This document shows, piece by piece, positions 32,736 to 44,419 of a DNA stretch of 64,000 nt. Within the stretch, counting starts at the first letter, position 1. Each line of letters begins with the position of its first letter. The position numbers and the translations under genes were made by a program. Below the pieces are notes generated by a model, which saw only the letters and a program-made list of their open reading frames with translations, did not search any database and was not told where the DNA came from. Where the stretch lies: assembly GCA_023055425.1 (NCBI GenBank), contig JALGPY010000076.1:1-64000 (forward strand), written 5' to 3'. This stretch comes from Linanthus parryae. Its lineage: Eukaryota; Streptophyta; Magnoliopsida; Ericales; Polemoniaceae.

Positions 32736-34516
32736 TTCCAGATAGCTGCAAGAGGAATATAGTGATATGTATTACTGATTGTGGTATAGAGGAGACGATC
32801 TAAAAGATATGCATGTTAATGCGTTCTCTTTGTTCATGCTACATCAGCAATTGGTTGGGCAGAAGTTGCGATATGGGGATTGAAATACATGTATGATTAT
32901 TTACTGAAACTATGAATGATTAATGTCAGTGCAAGTTAATTTGCACAAGGTATTTGCTCAGATACGTCGTAATGAATTCACAGACTGATGCTATTTCTTC
33001 ATAACTCTTCATACGTAAAATAACAATATGCAGTGGAAACTATCTGGTAGAAATTAATTGTACTTAGCATGATTGAATCTGCACCCTTTTTGTTTAAGGA
33101 GTTAGAGCAATAAGTTTTGTGTTTAGTGACGTGCTATTTTACAAAAATTGAAATTTCTGGACTACCGTATTTTTGTAATAAATAATCAGTATTTGAGTAT
33201 TCGGTGACCTATATATATTAGTATAATATCCATAATTGGATAAAGTATGGTTGCTATTTTACGCACAAGGTTAATTGTATATATCTGCAAAGGCTGTCTT
33301 GTGAAGCTGCACGTTCCATATGACTGCAATTTAATCTTTAGTGAGATTAACAACAGTAAATTCATGAATCTAGTACTTACAATTTCACAGCATGTTTTCC
33401 CTCGATCCTTTTTTTTTTAGTTTCTTTTTCTGCTCATTATCCAGCCAAATATACCAATGTGTGCCTTAAATTGAAACTGAAGATGAACTTCTCATCAACA
33501 AATATATTTATTTCCGTTCGGTACCAATCAGACAGATTTTGTCGCTACGTGGAGTTTACTATTTATAGATCAAGACATTGATAGCATATCTGGAATAGAA
33601 ATCACTAATATAACATATGAAGGCAGTAGCACCCGATAAATGCCAATTAGTTGTTCACAGGAGGAAATGAATATGAGTAATGTAGATTTCTTTCTGTGAG
33701 CGATTATACAGACAAAGAAGATCCTATTTGGAATCAGGTACCTGTAGAGTGATGATATTAGAACCTGTGACTCGCAGAGATCTGATGACTCCAGTTGGAG
33801 AATCCGTTGCCTAAACAATCACGAATACGAATACTGTGAATAAGTAGATCGCTATGACAGATACGTTATGACATCGAGTACCTGTTCGAAATTATGATTG
33901 CGAGATAAGTTGGAATACCTGTTAGAGAAAAGTTAGAAATCAGAGAAGATTTGACTGAGAGGATGAAGTTGAAAGGTCTTCTTACCAGCACAACGAAGCT
34001 GGGTAGTTGTAAATTTAGGATGTGGATATTGTTTCTTCAAATCTTAAAGTTAGCTCTGCTTTTTAGGTATCAGTGATAAATTTTTATAATGTTATTTTTT
34101 ATTGTATTTTATAAATTGGGTGTCCATAATCACTATATTGATTCTCATTTGTAATAATCTTGATAAAAGGTTTTTGCTTACTGACGTTACTTTTTAATGT
34201 TCTGAAGTAATGAATTTTATATAGTAAATTGTAATAATAACATATAATATGTGCCCAGTTATGACTTTGACAGTGCAGACAAATTAGGAGATCATATTTG
34301 GGTGTAAAAAAAGGAAAATAATAATAATAAAAAAAAAGAGTGGAAAAAGAGGGGAGAGAAGCAAGGAAAAAAAACGAAAGAGATGTTACAAGTTGTTGAC
34401 ATCCCAAAATTATGAGGCATAAGTTACTACGAAACGGGTGCAACGTCAAATTGCAAAAGTACCGTAAAAACAACATTTAGACTCAAACATCCAGAATATC
34501 TTAACAGATTCATTTT
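32736..34516. other. Helitron stretch without a supported gene
   Basis: AT-rich DNA upstream of the B3 gene, presumably holding its promoter. A minus-strand frame at 33,570-33,818 and several possible GTACCTG-type splice signals near 33,730-33,900 might be 5' noncoding exons, but nothing definite can be called. Confidence 0.45.
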
Positions 34517-34815
34517 CTACTGATCCTCTGCTGCCGTTGTTGGAGACCGTTTTCGCTTGGATCCCGATGATGACGTGCTGGATGTAACCGACCGCCTACT
34601 GGCAATGCTCATTCGCTGCATTTTTAGGAGAAATTGCGTCTGGATCTCGAGCTGCTGTTGCTTGAGAAAGGTTACTTTTCCCAGTATTTGTATTTGTCGC
34701 TCCACTCGTTGAATTTCCTTCTCAGTATCTGTGATCATTTCATCAACATTTTTACCACTGTTGAATATTTTGCGACAGATAGCTGCTCCCTCGGCCTTCC
34801 TCTTGGAATACTGCG
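34517..34815 (-). CDS. Small coiled-coil, serine-rich basic protein or exon
   Basis: An open frame reads QYSKRKAEGAAICRKIF, then a long helix with heptad character (EMITDTEKEIQRVERQIQIL and KQQQLEIQTQFLLKMQ), and ends SSTSSSGSKRKRSPTTAAEDQ before the stop at 34,517. The C-terminal KRKRSP is a likely nuclear localisation signal. No start codon precedes the first part and an AG acceptor (CACGCAG) sits directly before it, so it is probably the last exon of a longer gene. The family is unknown. It lies between the two B3 loci. Confidence 0.45.
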
Positions 34816-35600
34816 TGCTCCCTCGGTTACGGTTGGCTCAGTTGCAGTGTTAGGGCAGCTTTCCATTGAAATATATCTGTTATAATTTCGATAATTACAA
34901 ACCCAAATAAGGCATATATTTCTAATGGTTATTTGTTGCAGTATCTAACTTACTAACGTGGATTACGAACACAACACACGTCGTTGAACTGGCGATACAG
35001 AAGTGGATACTACTCTTGCATCCAGATTATACTTCTCTTATTTATCTGCACATTGTAAAGTAACTTCGTTAGATTTCTGTTTGTGGAAACAATATTTTCA
35101 ATTTATGCTAGTATATAGTGGTTACCTTGAAGTGTCGCTCGGCAGATAGTTGAAATAGTGGAATACTAATTTATATCTGTTCTTTCAACTTGGTCTCCAA
35201 GAAATTTCAGAATTCTGTTGACAAGTGTCTTCAACCAAATCTTTCACTGTTTATGAATACAGATAACAGCATAGGTGTAATGGGTGAGCTGATGCATTGG
35301 TTCCTAGAGAGTCATGAATGTCAAGCAGATTCTAGCAGCCACATGTCTGGCCTGCATGCAACCTGTGCTGTTGCCTATACTAATGGCTTACTCACATTGC
35401 CTTGAATTTTCTATCACAATGTGCTGCATTCATTTCAATAGCAGTAGGGATGTCTATTTTTCCTAACTGTTTCTTACTTTCTGTATACAAGCCATAAATT
35501 TCCACATATTCAAATTAATACAGGAAATATTAGTCATAGTATGCTTGTAATTTCGCGGAATGTAGCTATAAATTTGATACGTTGCATTTCTGATGATTTG

Positions 35601-36149
35601 TTACCACGGTGGTATCTTCTTGTTAAATGGATCGTAAAGCTTGAAGAAGCGAGGTGCTATTTCTTTAATGCCTGCAGTAGAATTGCTTTCCTGCTTAACA
35701 ATACTGTGATAAGTGATTTCGGTGCACGTTCGATCCATTATCCTTATATCATAGCTCAGATTCGATCTAAATTTGAAGAAAACGAAATATCCCAAAGTGA
35801 TTGAGTTGAACTTGGCCACAGTTTTCCACCAATTGCCAAGATACAGTTCATTATTGCCTGCAAGAATCATCGTGTCAAAGATTGCACCGTAGGGAGTTCG
35901 TAGCTAGACAATCTTTCCAACATCTTTCCTGTAAACATCAACAAAGATACGGGGCAAGGACTGCAAGCGGAACAACAGCTGATTAGATTGCCTGCTTGAA
36001 ATAATATTGTTAAGTTCCTTGTATGCAGAACATGTACTTACTAACTATTTTTGAACCTAGGCATATACTAGTATTAGAAGCTTTATATATAAGCTTACCA
36101 GTTTGTCATTTTTTCGATCACTGGATACGATAACTTTGAAGAAATTCAT
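35601..36149 (-). pseudogene. Second B3 (REM-type) gene copy with an in-frame stop
   Basis: Exon 1, 36,149-36,099 (MNFFKVIVSSDRKNDKL), has the same length and pattern as exon 1 of the B3 gene at 32,735, with donor CTG/GTAAGC. Exon 2 probably begins at 35,960 after TTGCAG (SLPRIFVDVYRKDVGKIV). It runs through LRTPYGAIFDTM, NNELYLGNWWKTVAKF and LGYFVFFKFRSNLSYDIRI, a complete B3 fold, and ends at 35,601. A TAG at 35,904-35,906 interrupts the domain. Only one B3 domain is present. It is a paralogue of the intact gene 3 kb away. Confidence 0.75.
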
Positions 36150-37731
36150 ACTGATTCCAATGCTGAGGCCTTAACTGCTAATGTTTGATTATAGAATGTA
36201 GGCTATGTATACAAATGGCAACCACATCAGTTCTTTAATAAGTTCATATTGAATTACACACACACACAAACACACATTACAGTGACAAACCAGAAGGATC
36301 ATAACATAGTTATGCATTCTCACAGTGACACAAACATAATGCGGTTCAAACTACCCAAGAACTCGTGTTTCATATATTTATTCATTTACGCAATTCAAAT
36401 CTTTGGCATCTTGAGCATGCATACTTTGATGAAATAGTACATACAAGCAAAAGCACATAAACAATATCGAAGGGGGAAAAACAGATTGTCACTATGGGCT
36501 CGCAATTGCAAACACTACAGATTGAAAATGTTGAATACAATAACACAAACAAGTGATAGCTGAATTCAATGAGTTGTGTACAAATATATAAGCAGGTATT
36601 CTTATGAACTTGTGCAAATCCTTTTTTTTCATGCGATATTACAGATTGGAAGGAAAACCCTAAACGAAACGTACCTGAAGCAGGTGAATCTTGGCGGCGA
36701 TACATAAGACTTGCAATATGAAAGGTTGGGTGGGAGGAGCAGTGGATGGTCATGAATACCCAACGAAGTTTTGCGCGATTAATTTATTATGCAGCTCGAC
36801 TAAAATTGCAGTGGAGGCCCTCCTATTTGTGGATATTTAATATCATGCATATGATTGGCCGAGTTTAATCGAGAACGAATACATAATAGTTATTTGCTGG
36901 GAACTAATTGAGTCTTCGTTTAAGAAATTAATATATCTGCATCGGCGTTTAAAAATTATACGAGAGATTATTACGTATAATTTGGAGTTTAGTCTTGCAT
37001 TGTATTAAGGTTGCATTCTTACTAATAACTGGTTTTATTAAAATCTTGTATTCATCAAACTTTAAATTGCTATGTCATCTATAACACCGGCATGATTTGT
37101 GCGCAGGTATATTTAACTAACTGCTAATTGCATTAAAACAATGTGTACATAATAAGTTTCGTGTAGATGTCTATCAAAGACGTCCATTTTACAATGACAC
37201 AACAATAATCAGACACTAACTCGAATAATATATGCAAATACATGAATCATAGAAAATTACTGACGTCAGACAACATTGGATTGCCAGCAAACAATGCGAA
37301 GCTGGATATCTTAAAGAGATGGATGTGCAATGAATAAATATTAGATGTGGTGTAGGAAAATGTATGAAGGAAAAGCACCGATACTAAACAAACAAAACAT
37401 TATATGTTATGTTACACATATGTTGTCCCAAAAGTGTACCCAAAAAAATACCCAGGTCTCTGCTATGATTGGAGACATTACTTTACCCTTCCACTACAAC
37501 AGAACAGGACCTATATAGTATGGCATCTTCATATGCACAAAATGACTGCCATGTTTTGCTATGAAACTGCACAAAAAAATATTAGCAAAAAGCATAAAAA
37601 TAACAACTGTGTAAGCACAAGTTGTTAATTTTATGCACTGCTGTCTCCAGGATGCACTGCTAAATGCAGTCCTTGTATCTACATACATATCTGATCACAT
37701 AGTTTTACAGGCCTTCATCACAGAGTTAATT
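36150..37731. other. Helitron stretch without a supported gene
   Basis: AT-rich, with a CA-rich patch near 36,258-36,276. A minus-strand frame starting at about 36,753 (MTIHCSSHPTFH..) stops at a good donor CTTCAG/GTACG near 36,675 and might be an upstream exon of the B3 pseudogene, but this is not established. Confidence 0.4.
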
Positions 37732-40288
37732 TTATGCAATCTCAACTTGGCGAACACTCCACTTGTTAAGCCAGCGGGGATTCTTGCTGCTGGATGGAGC
37801 CAGGCGGAAATAGAATCGTTTGTCTACCGCTGCATCATTCGCCTTGGACAACACATCGCTCTGTTCCTGCATAGCAATACAAGACGACTATATTAATTAA
37901 CATCCCATGGAATCGGCCGCATTTCAACTCAAAACTGCGATATATGGGCGTAGTTAGCTTACATCTGGAGTCATTGCAGACAGGATGACCGCACTCTTAT
38001 TTAGCACTGTTTCAACAGCATGTCCAAATATAGCAACCTCAAGTTCACCACTGCCATCACCAATTCGAACTCCGAGGCGCCCCCTGCACGATATCAATTT
38101 GTTTACATCGCAATTAGAAATCATATACTTACATGAGAAAGACCCCGTTGCTCACAAATGGACTATTGTGTATACAGCCATAGATCACATGAGTTATTGA
38201 ATTGATAAACAATAACTTTGAAAAAATTATGTGAGATGGAACGCGGCATACCATGGTGCAGAAATGCAGTCATTTTTTTCACAGCCTGGGCAAGCAAATA
38301 CTTCGCCTAGCACGTGGTTAGTAGCCCGGTTGCATTTGTTGCATGCGGTATACCACGGCCGCTGACTACATGGTGCTACAACAACAGACACTCTCACCCA
38401 GACTTCATCAAAACCAGCCTGCTGCAATGCAAAATAACATTAATTCAATCGGGAATATCATAGATAAATTTGCACGCGATTACAATGCTAGACAGGACAA
38501 GTTACCGGACTACTTGGTAAGTCTGCAATCCTCACAAGTTTGAACTCAGATGTAGAAGTATTGACAACTTTCTTTTTCAGTAACATCTCAGGGTCACTAA
38601 TAGCATCAATTTTCTCGTAGTTAGCATCACGCCTGCAATATCTTTAGTTTGTTAACATAAACTACCATACGACAACCTATGCACTACATATAGGTAGATA
38701 ATGAAGGCAGTTTACCAATCCAACAATTCATCGACCCGTGCATCAGGAACATCAGTCAAGAACATTGTAGACATAGTAGTTTTCAAGGAGAATCCTGGGA
38801 GACACAGGCAAAACCATTTATGAACATAACAGTAGGTACAAACATAACATATCATACGTCAACATTTCAGCAAAAGACAGCATGTTCATACCCGAGTATT
38901 TCGATGCCACAACATTAGTGACGATGACCACCGGCTGGGACTTTGCTAACTTAGCCAGTTTTTCTGCATCAGTGGTTGCTATCTCATCCCAAGCTGAAAG
39001 GCACACTGGACTCAAACTGTTTGGCAAGGCAAATGAAGTTAGAGAAAACAGCAAATAGATAGAGTGGATAAGATTCAGTAAGGGGAAGGGGAAAGACACC
39101 ACATGATATCATCGATTACACAACAATTTTCAGCATCATAAACAACTAAAGACATCTTTCATATATATAACATGTATATTTCATATCTGAATTCCATACC
39201 AGTATGAACAAAACAAAATTGATGGATCAAAGGAACATACAAGTGTTGTACATGCTCATATTAATTTATCAGGCAAATCAAGAATATCTTTATTGCATAC
39301 ACTGATGGTTCATTCCTCACAGGTCACATTGTACAAGCTTAATGTTGATCTGGTATGCTTTCGTTCTTCTATTACTTTACAGAGCATAACAAAGCGATAT
39401 TTGCAGTGTAGGAAACAATATTTAACTATACTATCGTTTTAAGAACTTCCACTGCCTATAATGTGATCATACCTAACTAACAAGAATAGGCGCAGAACAG
39501 TATATTAGAAGTACGCAAGGCACATCCAAGAACTTACGTATCGTCGACAACAACTATATCTCGAACCTTCGAACGAGCAATCGAATCCTTCCATGGCACT
39601 GTTTTCGGCGACATGACAGCTATGACTATCACTGCAACATCTGCACATGGATACATATATTGTGAGTATGTAAATTTCGATGGAACAAAGAAAGATAGCC
39701 ACGACAAGCACAGCAATAACAAGCACAACTAAATACGAGCAACGCATAAAAAACTCAGCAAGCGATGCAGTGCTAAAATATTGGGGGAAACTACCAAATT
39801 TGTCAGGTTTCCCGATGAGGTCGCGGGCGTCAGTCAGATTCTTGAAATTGAACGTAGTAGCTCCTCTTTCATCTGCAGCATCTTCGACTGGTACAATTTT
39901 CATCTGAGGATCCAGAACAAGGACATAATCGTGATCAATGTAGCGATGTTGCGGGTTAACACGGCGTACAGCTCCATCACTGAACCAGTATGAATGATAT
40001 GGATGTAGCTGTTTGTCAAACGTTTCAATTTCACCGTCAAAAGCTGTGGCTTGTATCTTTTTACCCTGCGCAGGACAAAGCAGGTAATGATGATTATGAC
40101 ACAGGTTTTGGGTGAGGTCAGTGTACTACTCGCTAACTAACCTCGCTATCACAAAGGACATATCGCTGATACTTAGTGTTGCCAAATCGAGCTGTTGTTG
40201 CACGGTACTTCTCAACAACACGAAGTTTAATCTTCCATTCTTTCAATTGATCAGTTAGGGCAGATAACTTCAGCATATCACTTTCCAT
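37732..40288 (-). CDS. RPA1-like single-strand DNA-binding protein of the Helitron, nine exons
   Basis: Homologue of the 70-kDa subunit of replication protein A, which plant Helitrons commonly carry and which is thought to protect single-stranded DNA during rolling-circle transposition. Inferred exons: 40,288-40,142, 40,065-39,795, 39,640-39,538, 39,016-38,892, 38,794-38,716, 38,632-38,506, 38,421-38,252, 38,083-37,963 and 37,866-37,732. All nine join in frame with GT-AG borders to 425 residues and no stop. Two OB folds come first (KIKLRVVEKYRATTARFG; VRDIVVVDD). A DBD-C-type fold with zinc ribbon CNKCNRATNHVLGEVFACPGC follows, then GRLGVRIGDGSGELEVAIFG. It starts just downstream of the helicase end. 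Preservation of nine exons suggests recent activity or constraint. Confidence 0.87.
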
Positions 40289-40544
40289 CCCTAGTTTACA
40301 ACAGCAACACACAAACAGCATATATAAGCACCACATTTGTAGTTACATGCTTTTCAGATCGTAAAAAAACTTGATGCATAATCACGCAATCATTTAAATT
40401 TGCAGCAAGTACATTTGATATAGCAAAATCAAGCGAACAACAAATATAAACCACAATAATGCAACCAGGCAAGATTATAGCAAGCACATATTCGGGGCCA
40501 TAATTTCATGTGTCGTATTTCCAGTGACACGGACGAAAGCATGA

Positions 40545-40645
40545 CCAAAAAAAAAAAAAAAAAAACAAAAAAAAAAAGATAATAATAACAATAATAATAA
40601 AAAAAAAGATTATATATATATGTGTGTATATATATAGTATATGCT
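40545..40645. repeat. A-rich and TA/TG low-complexity tract
   Basis: A-runs followed by AATAATAA and TATATATGTGTGTATATATA. The tract separates the helicase stop codon from the RPA gene. Confidence 0.8.
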
Positions 40646-40665
40646 ATTCCTATTGTGAATCAATA

Positions 40666-42609
40666 TTATAATTGCCCGGATGCTCGACGTAGCAGATGTT
40701 TATACACAACATTCTGGGTACTGTCAACAGTTTGGATATTATCAAGTGGATGTATTAAAATTTTCACTGTCGCAGACAACGTTGCTCGAGATAATGCAAC
40801 ATAGAGTTGACCGTGCGAGAATACTGGTTGAGGAAGATAAATACCAACATACTGCAAAGTTTGGCCTTGGGACTTGTTAATTGTCATAGCAAAGCATAGT
40901 CGGACCGGGAATTGTTTTCTTTCAAACTCAACTGGGTAGTTATCTGTCTCAGATGGCCTGAGTGGTATCCTAGGTATGAAGACATCCTTCCCTTTATTGT
41001 GTCCTATAGCTATTTCAGCATGTATGATATTAGGAAGGAGATTTTTACAAATGAGTTTAATACCATTAGACAGCCCGGCAGATGAATCTAAATTTCGTAA
41101 CAACATCACAGGACAACCACATTTTAAGCATGGCTCATGAGGAGGCAGTTCATTAGGTGTAAGACTATGTAAAAACTCCAAAGAATGGTTATCTCGGCTA
41201 CCAGGAAGACAATGATCAAAACTTGTGTAGACATGTGTGTTACCAGGGAATCTACCAAGTAAAATTTGATTCAGTAAATCAACACAATCATTTCTTGGTG
41301 TCAATATGGCCCGATACACAAGGTAATCAGACTTCAGGCAATCGCTTTCAAAGTTAGGGTGAACGTAATCAATGAAAGCATTAATCGATGCTCTTTCATT
41401 TACAAAAGGCACAACCATAGATTGCGGTAGCTTTAATAAGGATTCATCATTTTCTTGCAAGCGGCCATCCCCAACTGATAATAGAAACTCCGCAAAAGAT
41501 GGATCATGTATTGCCCTCATGTTCACCGTTAGACGTAATAGGCGCATATGAGGCCACAGGTGTGAAGCAACAATGCTGTTACATATGCATTCCTCCTTCG
41601 TTGCTCGCACTGTCAGAGGAAGTACTTGCCTAAAATCACCACCGAAAACAACAACCTTCCCTCCAAACAATTCGTTGCTCAAGCATATATCGCGGAGCAT
41701 AGATTCAAAAGCCTCGATATTCTGCTTCTTCGCCATTGTAACCTCATCCCACGTAATTACACTTGATTGTCGAATCAGCTCTGCTAAGACAGTCCGCTTC
41801 CCAATGTTGCACCAACTCTGCTCTTTTGTGTCCAGAGGTAGCTTGAAGCGAGAATGCACTGTTCGACCCCTAGGTAAATTGGATGCTGCAATACCTGTGC
41901 TGGCAGTAGCCAATGCAATATAACCCATGCCACGAATACGAGCGAGGATAGCTCTGTAAAGGAATGTCTTCCCAGTCCCACCAGGCCCATCAACAAAGAA
42001 ACACGCACCTTTCTTCCGCAAAACATGATCAATGATTACATCATATGCAGTTTGCTGGTCCTCATTCAGTTGCTTCGATGTCGCAATGTCTTCTGGAGGG
42101 ATAGGAATTGCTAACTCTTCATCGATCTCTCGATTTAGCGGTGCAACTTCATCGGAACCATTAATATCCATTGGCAAGTTATAATCTCTTAACTGCCTTC
42201 CCATTGACTCGAGTACCATGTTTACATGTCTTAGAGTCCTTGAAAGGACCTGACCTTCACTATTGGCTTCTCCACGACGATAGTCTTCAGAAAGCTTAGC
42301 ATAAAATCGTTCCCACAGCTGCCGACGATTACTCGGCTGGCAGAAGACCAGAATGGTGGCAAACAGTCGTCCTAAAGTGTGTGGCATCTGGAATGTTGTA
42401 GCCTCTTCTAAACAATCTTCCAATGCAGTGTCTTTCTCAAGCAGCCCAAGTTTTTCGCAGGCATCACAATATGGTTCGCACACATGACTACCGACGGTCC
42501 GAAGATGCTTGTATGATTCTGCACCTCTGACATGCATTAGCAGTATACGCAAGAAGAAACGCTCACCTTCCGCGGGATTAGCAGCCACTGTACGACCAAT
42601 AGCATCACC
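40666..42609 (-). CDS. PIF1-family helicase domain of the Helitron Rep-Hel protein
   Basis: The C-terminal 5'-3' DNA helicase half of the Helitron transposase. The open frame covers at least 640 residues without interruption and in the same frame extends upstream to about 42,609 (GDAIGRTV). Relative to the Met at 42,588, Walker A is GPGGTGKT (201-208) and Walker B is ITWDEVTM (DE at 281-282). Motif III is GGDFRQVLPL, and the C-terminal AMTINKSQGQTL and YVALSR motifs are present. The linker ANPAEGERFFLRILLMHVRG is diagnostic for Helitron Rep-Hel. Upstream the protein is broken by an inverted block and loss of the HUH nuclease, so only the helicase part could be made. Confidence 0.93.
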   Translation of the reverse strand, partial: GDAIGRTVAANPAEGERFFLRILLMHVRGAESYKHLRTVGSHVCEPYCDACEKLGLLEKDTALEDCLEEATTFQMPHTLGRLFATILVFCQPSNRRQLWERFYAKLSEDYRRGEANSEGQVLSRTLRHVNMVLESMGRQLRDYNLPMDINGSDEVAPLNREIDEELAIPIPPEDIATSKQLNEDQQTAYDVIIDHVLRKKGACFFVDGPGGTGKTFLYRAILARIRGMGYIALATASTGIAASNLPRGRTVHSRFKLPLDTKEQSWCNIGKRTVLAELIRQSSVITWDEVTMAKKQNIEAFESMLRDICLSNELFGGKVVVFGGDFRQVLPLTVRATKEECICNSIVASHLWPHMRLLRLTVNMRAIHDPSFAEFLLSVGDGRLQENDESLLKLPQSMVVPFVNERASINAFIDYVHPNFESDCLKSDYLVYRAILTPRNDCVDLLNQILLGRFPGNTHVYTSFDHCLPGSRDNHSLEFLHSLTPNELPPHEPCLKCGCPVMLLRNLDSSAGLSNGIKLICKNLLPNIIHAEIAIGHNKGKDVFIPRIPLRPSETDNYPVEFERKQFPVRLCFAMTINKSQGQTLQYVGIYLPQPVFSHGQLYVALSRATLSATVKILIHPLDNIQTVDSTQNVVYKHLLRRASGQL

Positions 42610-43240
42610 TCTTGCATGCGACCTAAAACTGGCTGCAAGAACAAATATCCCCGGGAATTTTCAGATGTTACAAGGACTGGTGATGATGCATTCGCAGTTT
42701 ATCGCCGGCAAAGAAATGGCCGAACTGTTGGGGTAAGAGGACAAACATTGGACAACAGGTGGGTTGTGCCGTATAACCCTTACTTGCTTGCTAAGTATGA
42801 CTGCCACATAAATGTAGAAATATGCTCAACCATAAAGGCTGTTTAATATCTGTACAAATATATACACAAAGGTCACGACAGGGTTGTGTTCCAAGTGATA
42901 TCGGAACAGAAGGGTTGCATAGATGAAATAAAGGCTTTTCAGTCTGCTAGATGGATTTCCCCGCCTGAAGCTGCTTGGCGTATCTTCAAGTTTCCTTTGA
43001 ATGAGATGTATCCTGATGTCACTGTCCTCCAGCTTCATCTACCTGGAATGCAGTACATTGCATTCGACAAATATACGAAACTTGCGTATATCGCGACGGA
43101 TAAGAAATATAAGAAGACGATGTTAACCAAATATTTTGAAACAAATAAACGGGATCCAGAAGCTAGGCAGTGGCTCTACAGTGAGTTTCCTGAACATTAT
43201 GTATGGAATTCTACGAACTCGGGTGGACGCACATAATCTA
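42610..43240 (+). pseudogene. Inverted central block of the Rep-helicase gene
   Basis: This block encodes the segment that normally lies between the HUH nuclease and the helicase: CMRPKTGCKNKYPREF, DNRWVVPYNPYLLAKYDCHI, VEICSTIKAV, then after a frame change ARWISPPEAAWRIFKF and EFPEHYVWNS. It reads on the plus strand whereas the flanking N-terminal and helicase parts read on the minus strand. Breakpoints are near 42,605-42,612 and 43,225-43,240. No HUH (His-hydrophobic-His) or Tyr motif is found in or near it. Confidence 0.85.
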
Positions 43241-44320
43241 GCCTGCTTGTCTCGCGTTTCACATACATATCGACCATGTATTGCTAAAGCAGACGCCCAA
43301 AGAACAACATCGATGACCGGCGTATATCTCGCATCTGTAACCGGTAGCAGTAATACTGACGACAGCTAACAGTTGCACTGTCAGACTCTGCATCACTTGG
43401 ACCTGCAATCAGAGGCTCATTATTCAGCAACACACCACACACAACAACACTGGTAATATAAACTCACACCTACTAAGTAACAACATCAAACTACCTTTTC
43501 GTGGCTTCTTTTTCGGAGGTTTTTTATAAATTCTAGGATGCCATCCAGGCTGCCCACGAGGTAACATGATAGGATACTGAAGCGGATCAAAACAACCCAG
43601 ATGATACTGAATACTCTTTGCTTCACCACCCTTATGCCTTACCCTAATATCATGGACGTATTTACCAGCACGCGACTCATCGTCAATCCAAATTGCTGCA
43701 ACCTGATTAGATGTGGGTAAATTTTGCGTTCGCTGATCAAGTCCGGGATCGCATTTAATCCAAACATCACAATCAGCAAATTCAGGGCTTGCACTAATAG
43801 ACTGAAATGACTGGTTATAAGGATTGGCCTCTAGAATATCAGTCAAGCATCAAATAAAAGCCGGATCAAGATTTTCAAAAGCCTTCACTCGGCTCTGCAG
43901 CTGGAAGACTGAATCATAGAAATAAACCTGTAGATATCTAGGAGGTTGTTGGCCAGGATCAATATCATTAATGTAGTGCTATATCTGGCCCTGTACACGG
44001 AATGTATAGATCCCTTTGCTTTCATTCTTCGAGTGAGGATCAGCTTTCACACCCATCGAAGTGAAGGAAAACAGGCAATTGTATGCACGAATATTGTTCC
44101 GGAAAATCTTCGCTATTCACATTGTCGGACAGGAGCAACTCCGCCAACGAATTTGGGATCTCATGGGGGGCAAGGACTACACACCCCTCACTGCAGCAAA
44201 AGCCATCTGGTTCGTACGCAAATAACTTAGCATCACAATGTGGACATCTACGTGGAGAGGGCAGCATGCTTGGCTCCATAGGCGGGGGCGGAGCACCCCT
44301 CTCCCACTATTTCGTACGTC
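43240..44320 (-). pseudogene. N-terminal part of Helitron Rep, broken
   Basis: On the minus strand this encodes the conserved N-terminus of plant Helitron Rep proteins: RRCPHCDAKLFAYEPDGFCC (from about 44,250), then FTSMGVKADPHSKNESKGIY, NPYNQSFQSISASPEFADCD, VWIKCDPGLDQRTQNLP, YHLGCFDPLQYPIMLPRGQPG (with a flanking intron near 43,390-43,490) and SCRQYYCYRLQMRDIRRSS, GRLL. Defects are a frameshift near 44,103, a TAG near 43,982, another TAG after GRLL near 43,270, and truncation at about 43,240 where the inverted block begins. The catalytic HUH part that should follow is absent. Confidence 0.85.
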
Positions 44321-44419
44321 TCTGCCCTACACAACCAAATACAAAACCAGTTAACAGATATCAAACCATAACTGAAAACACATATAAATACAAATGAAAC
44401 CATAATCGAGAACAGAAGA

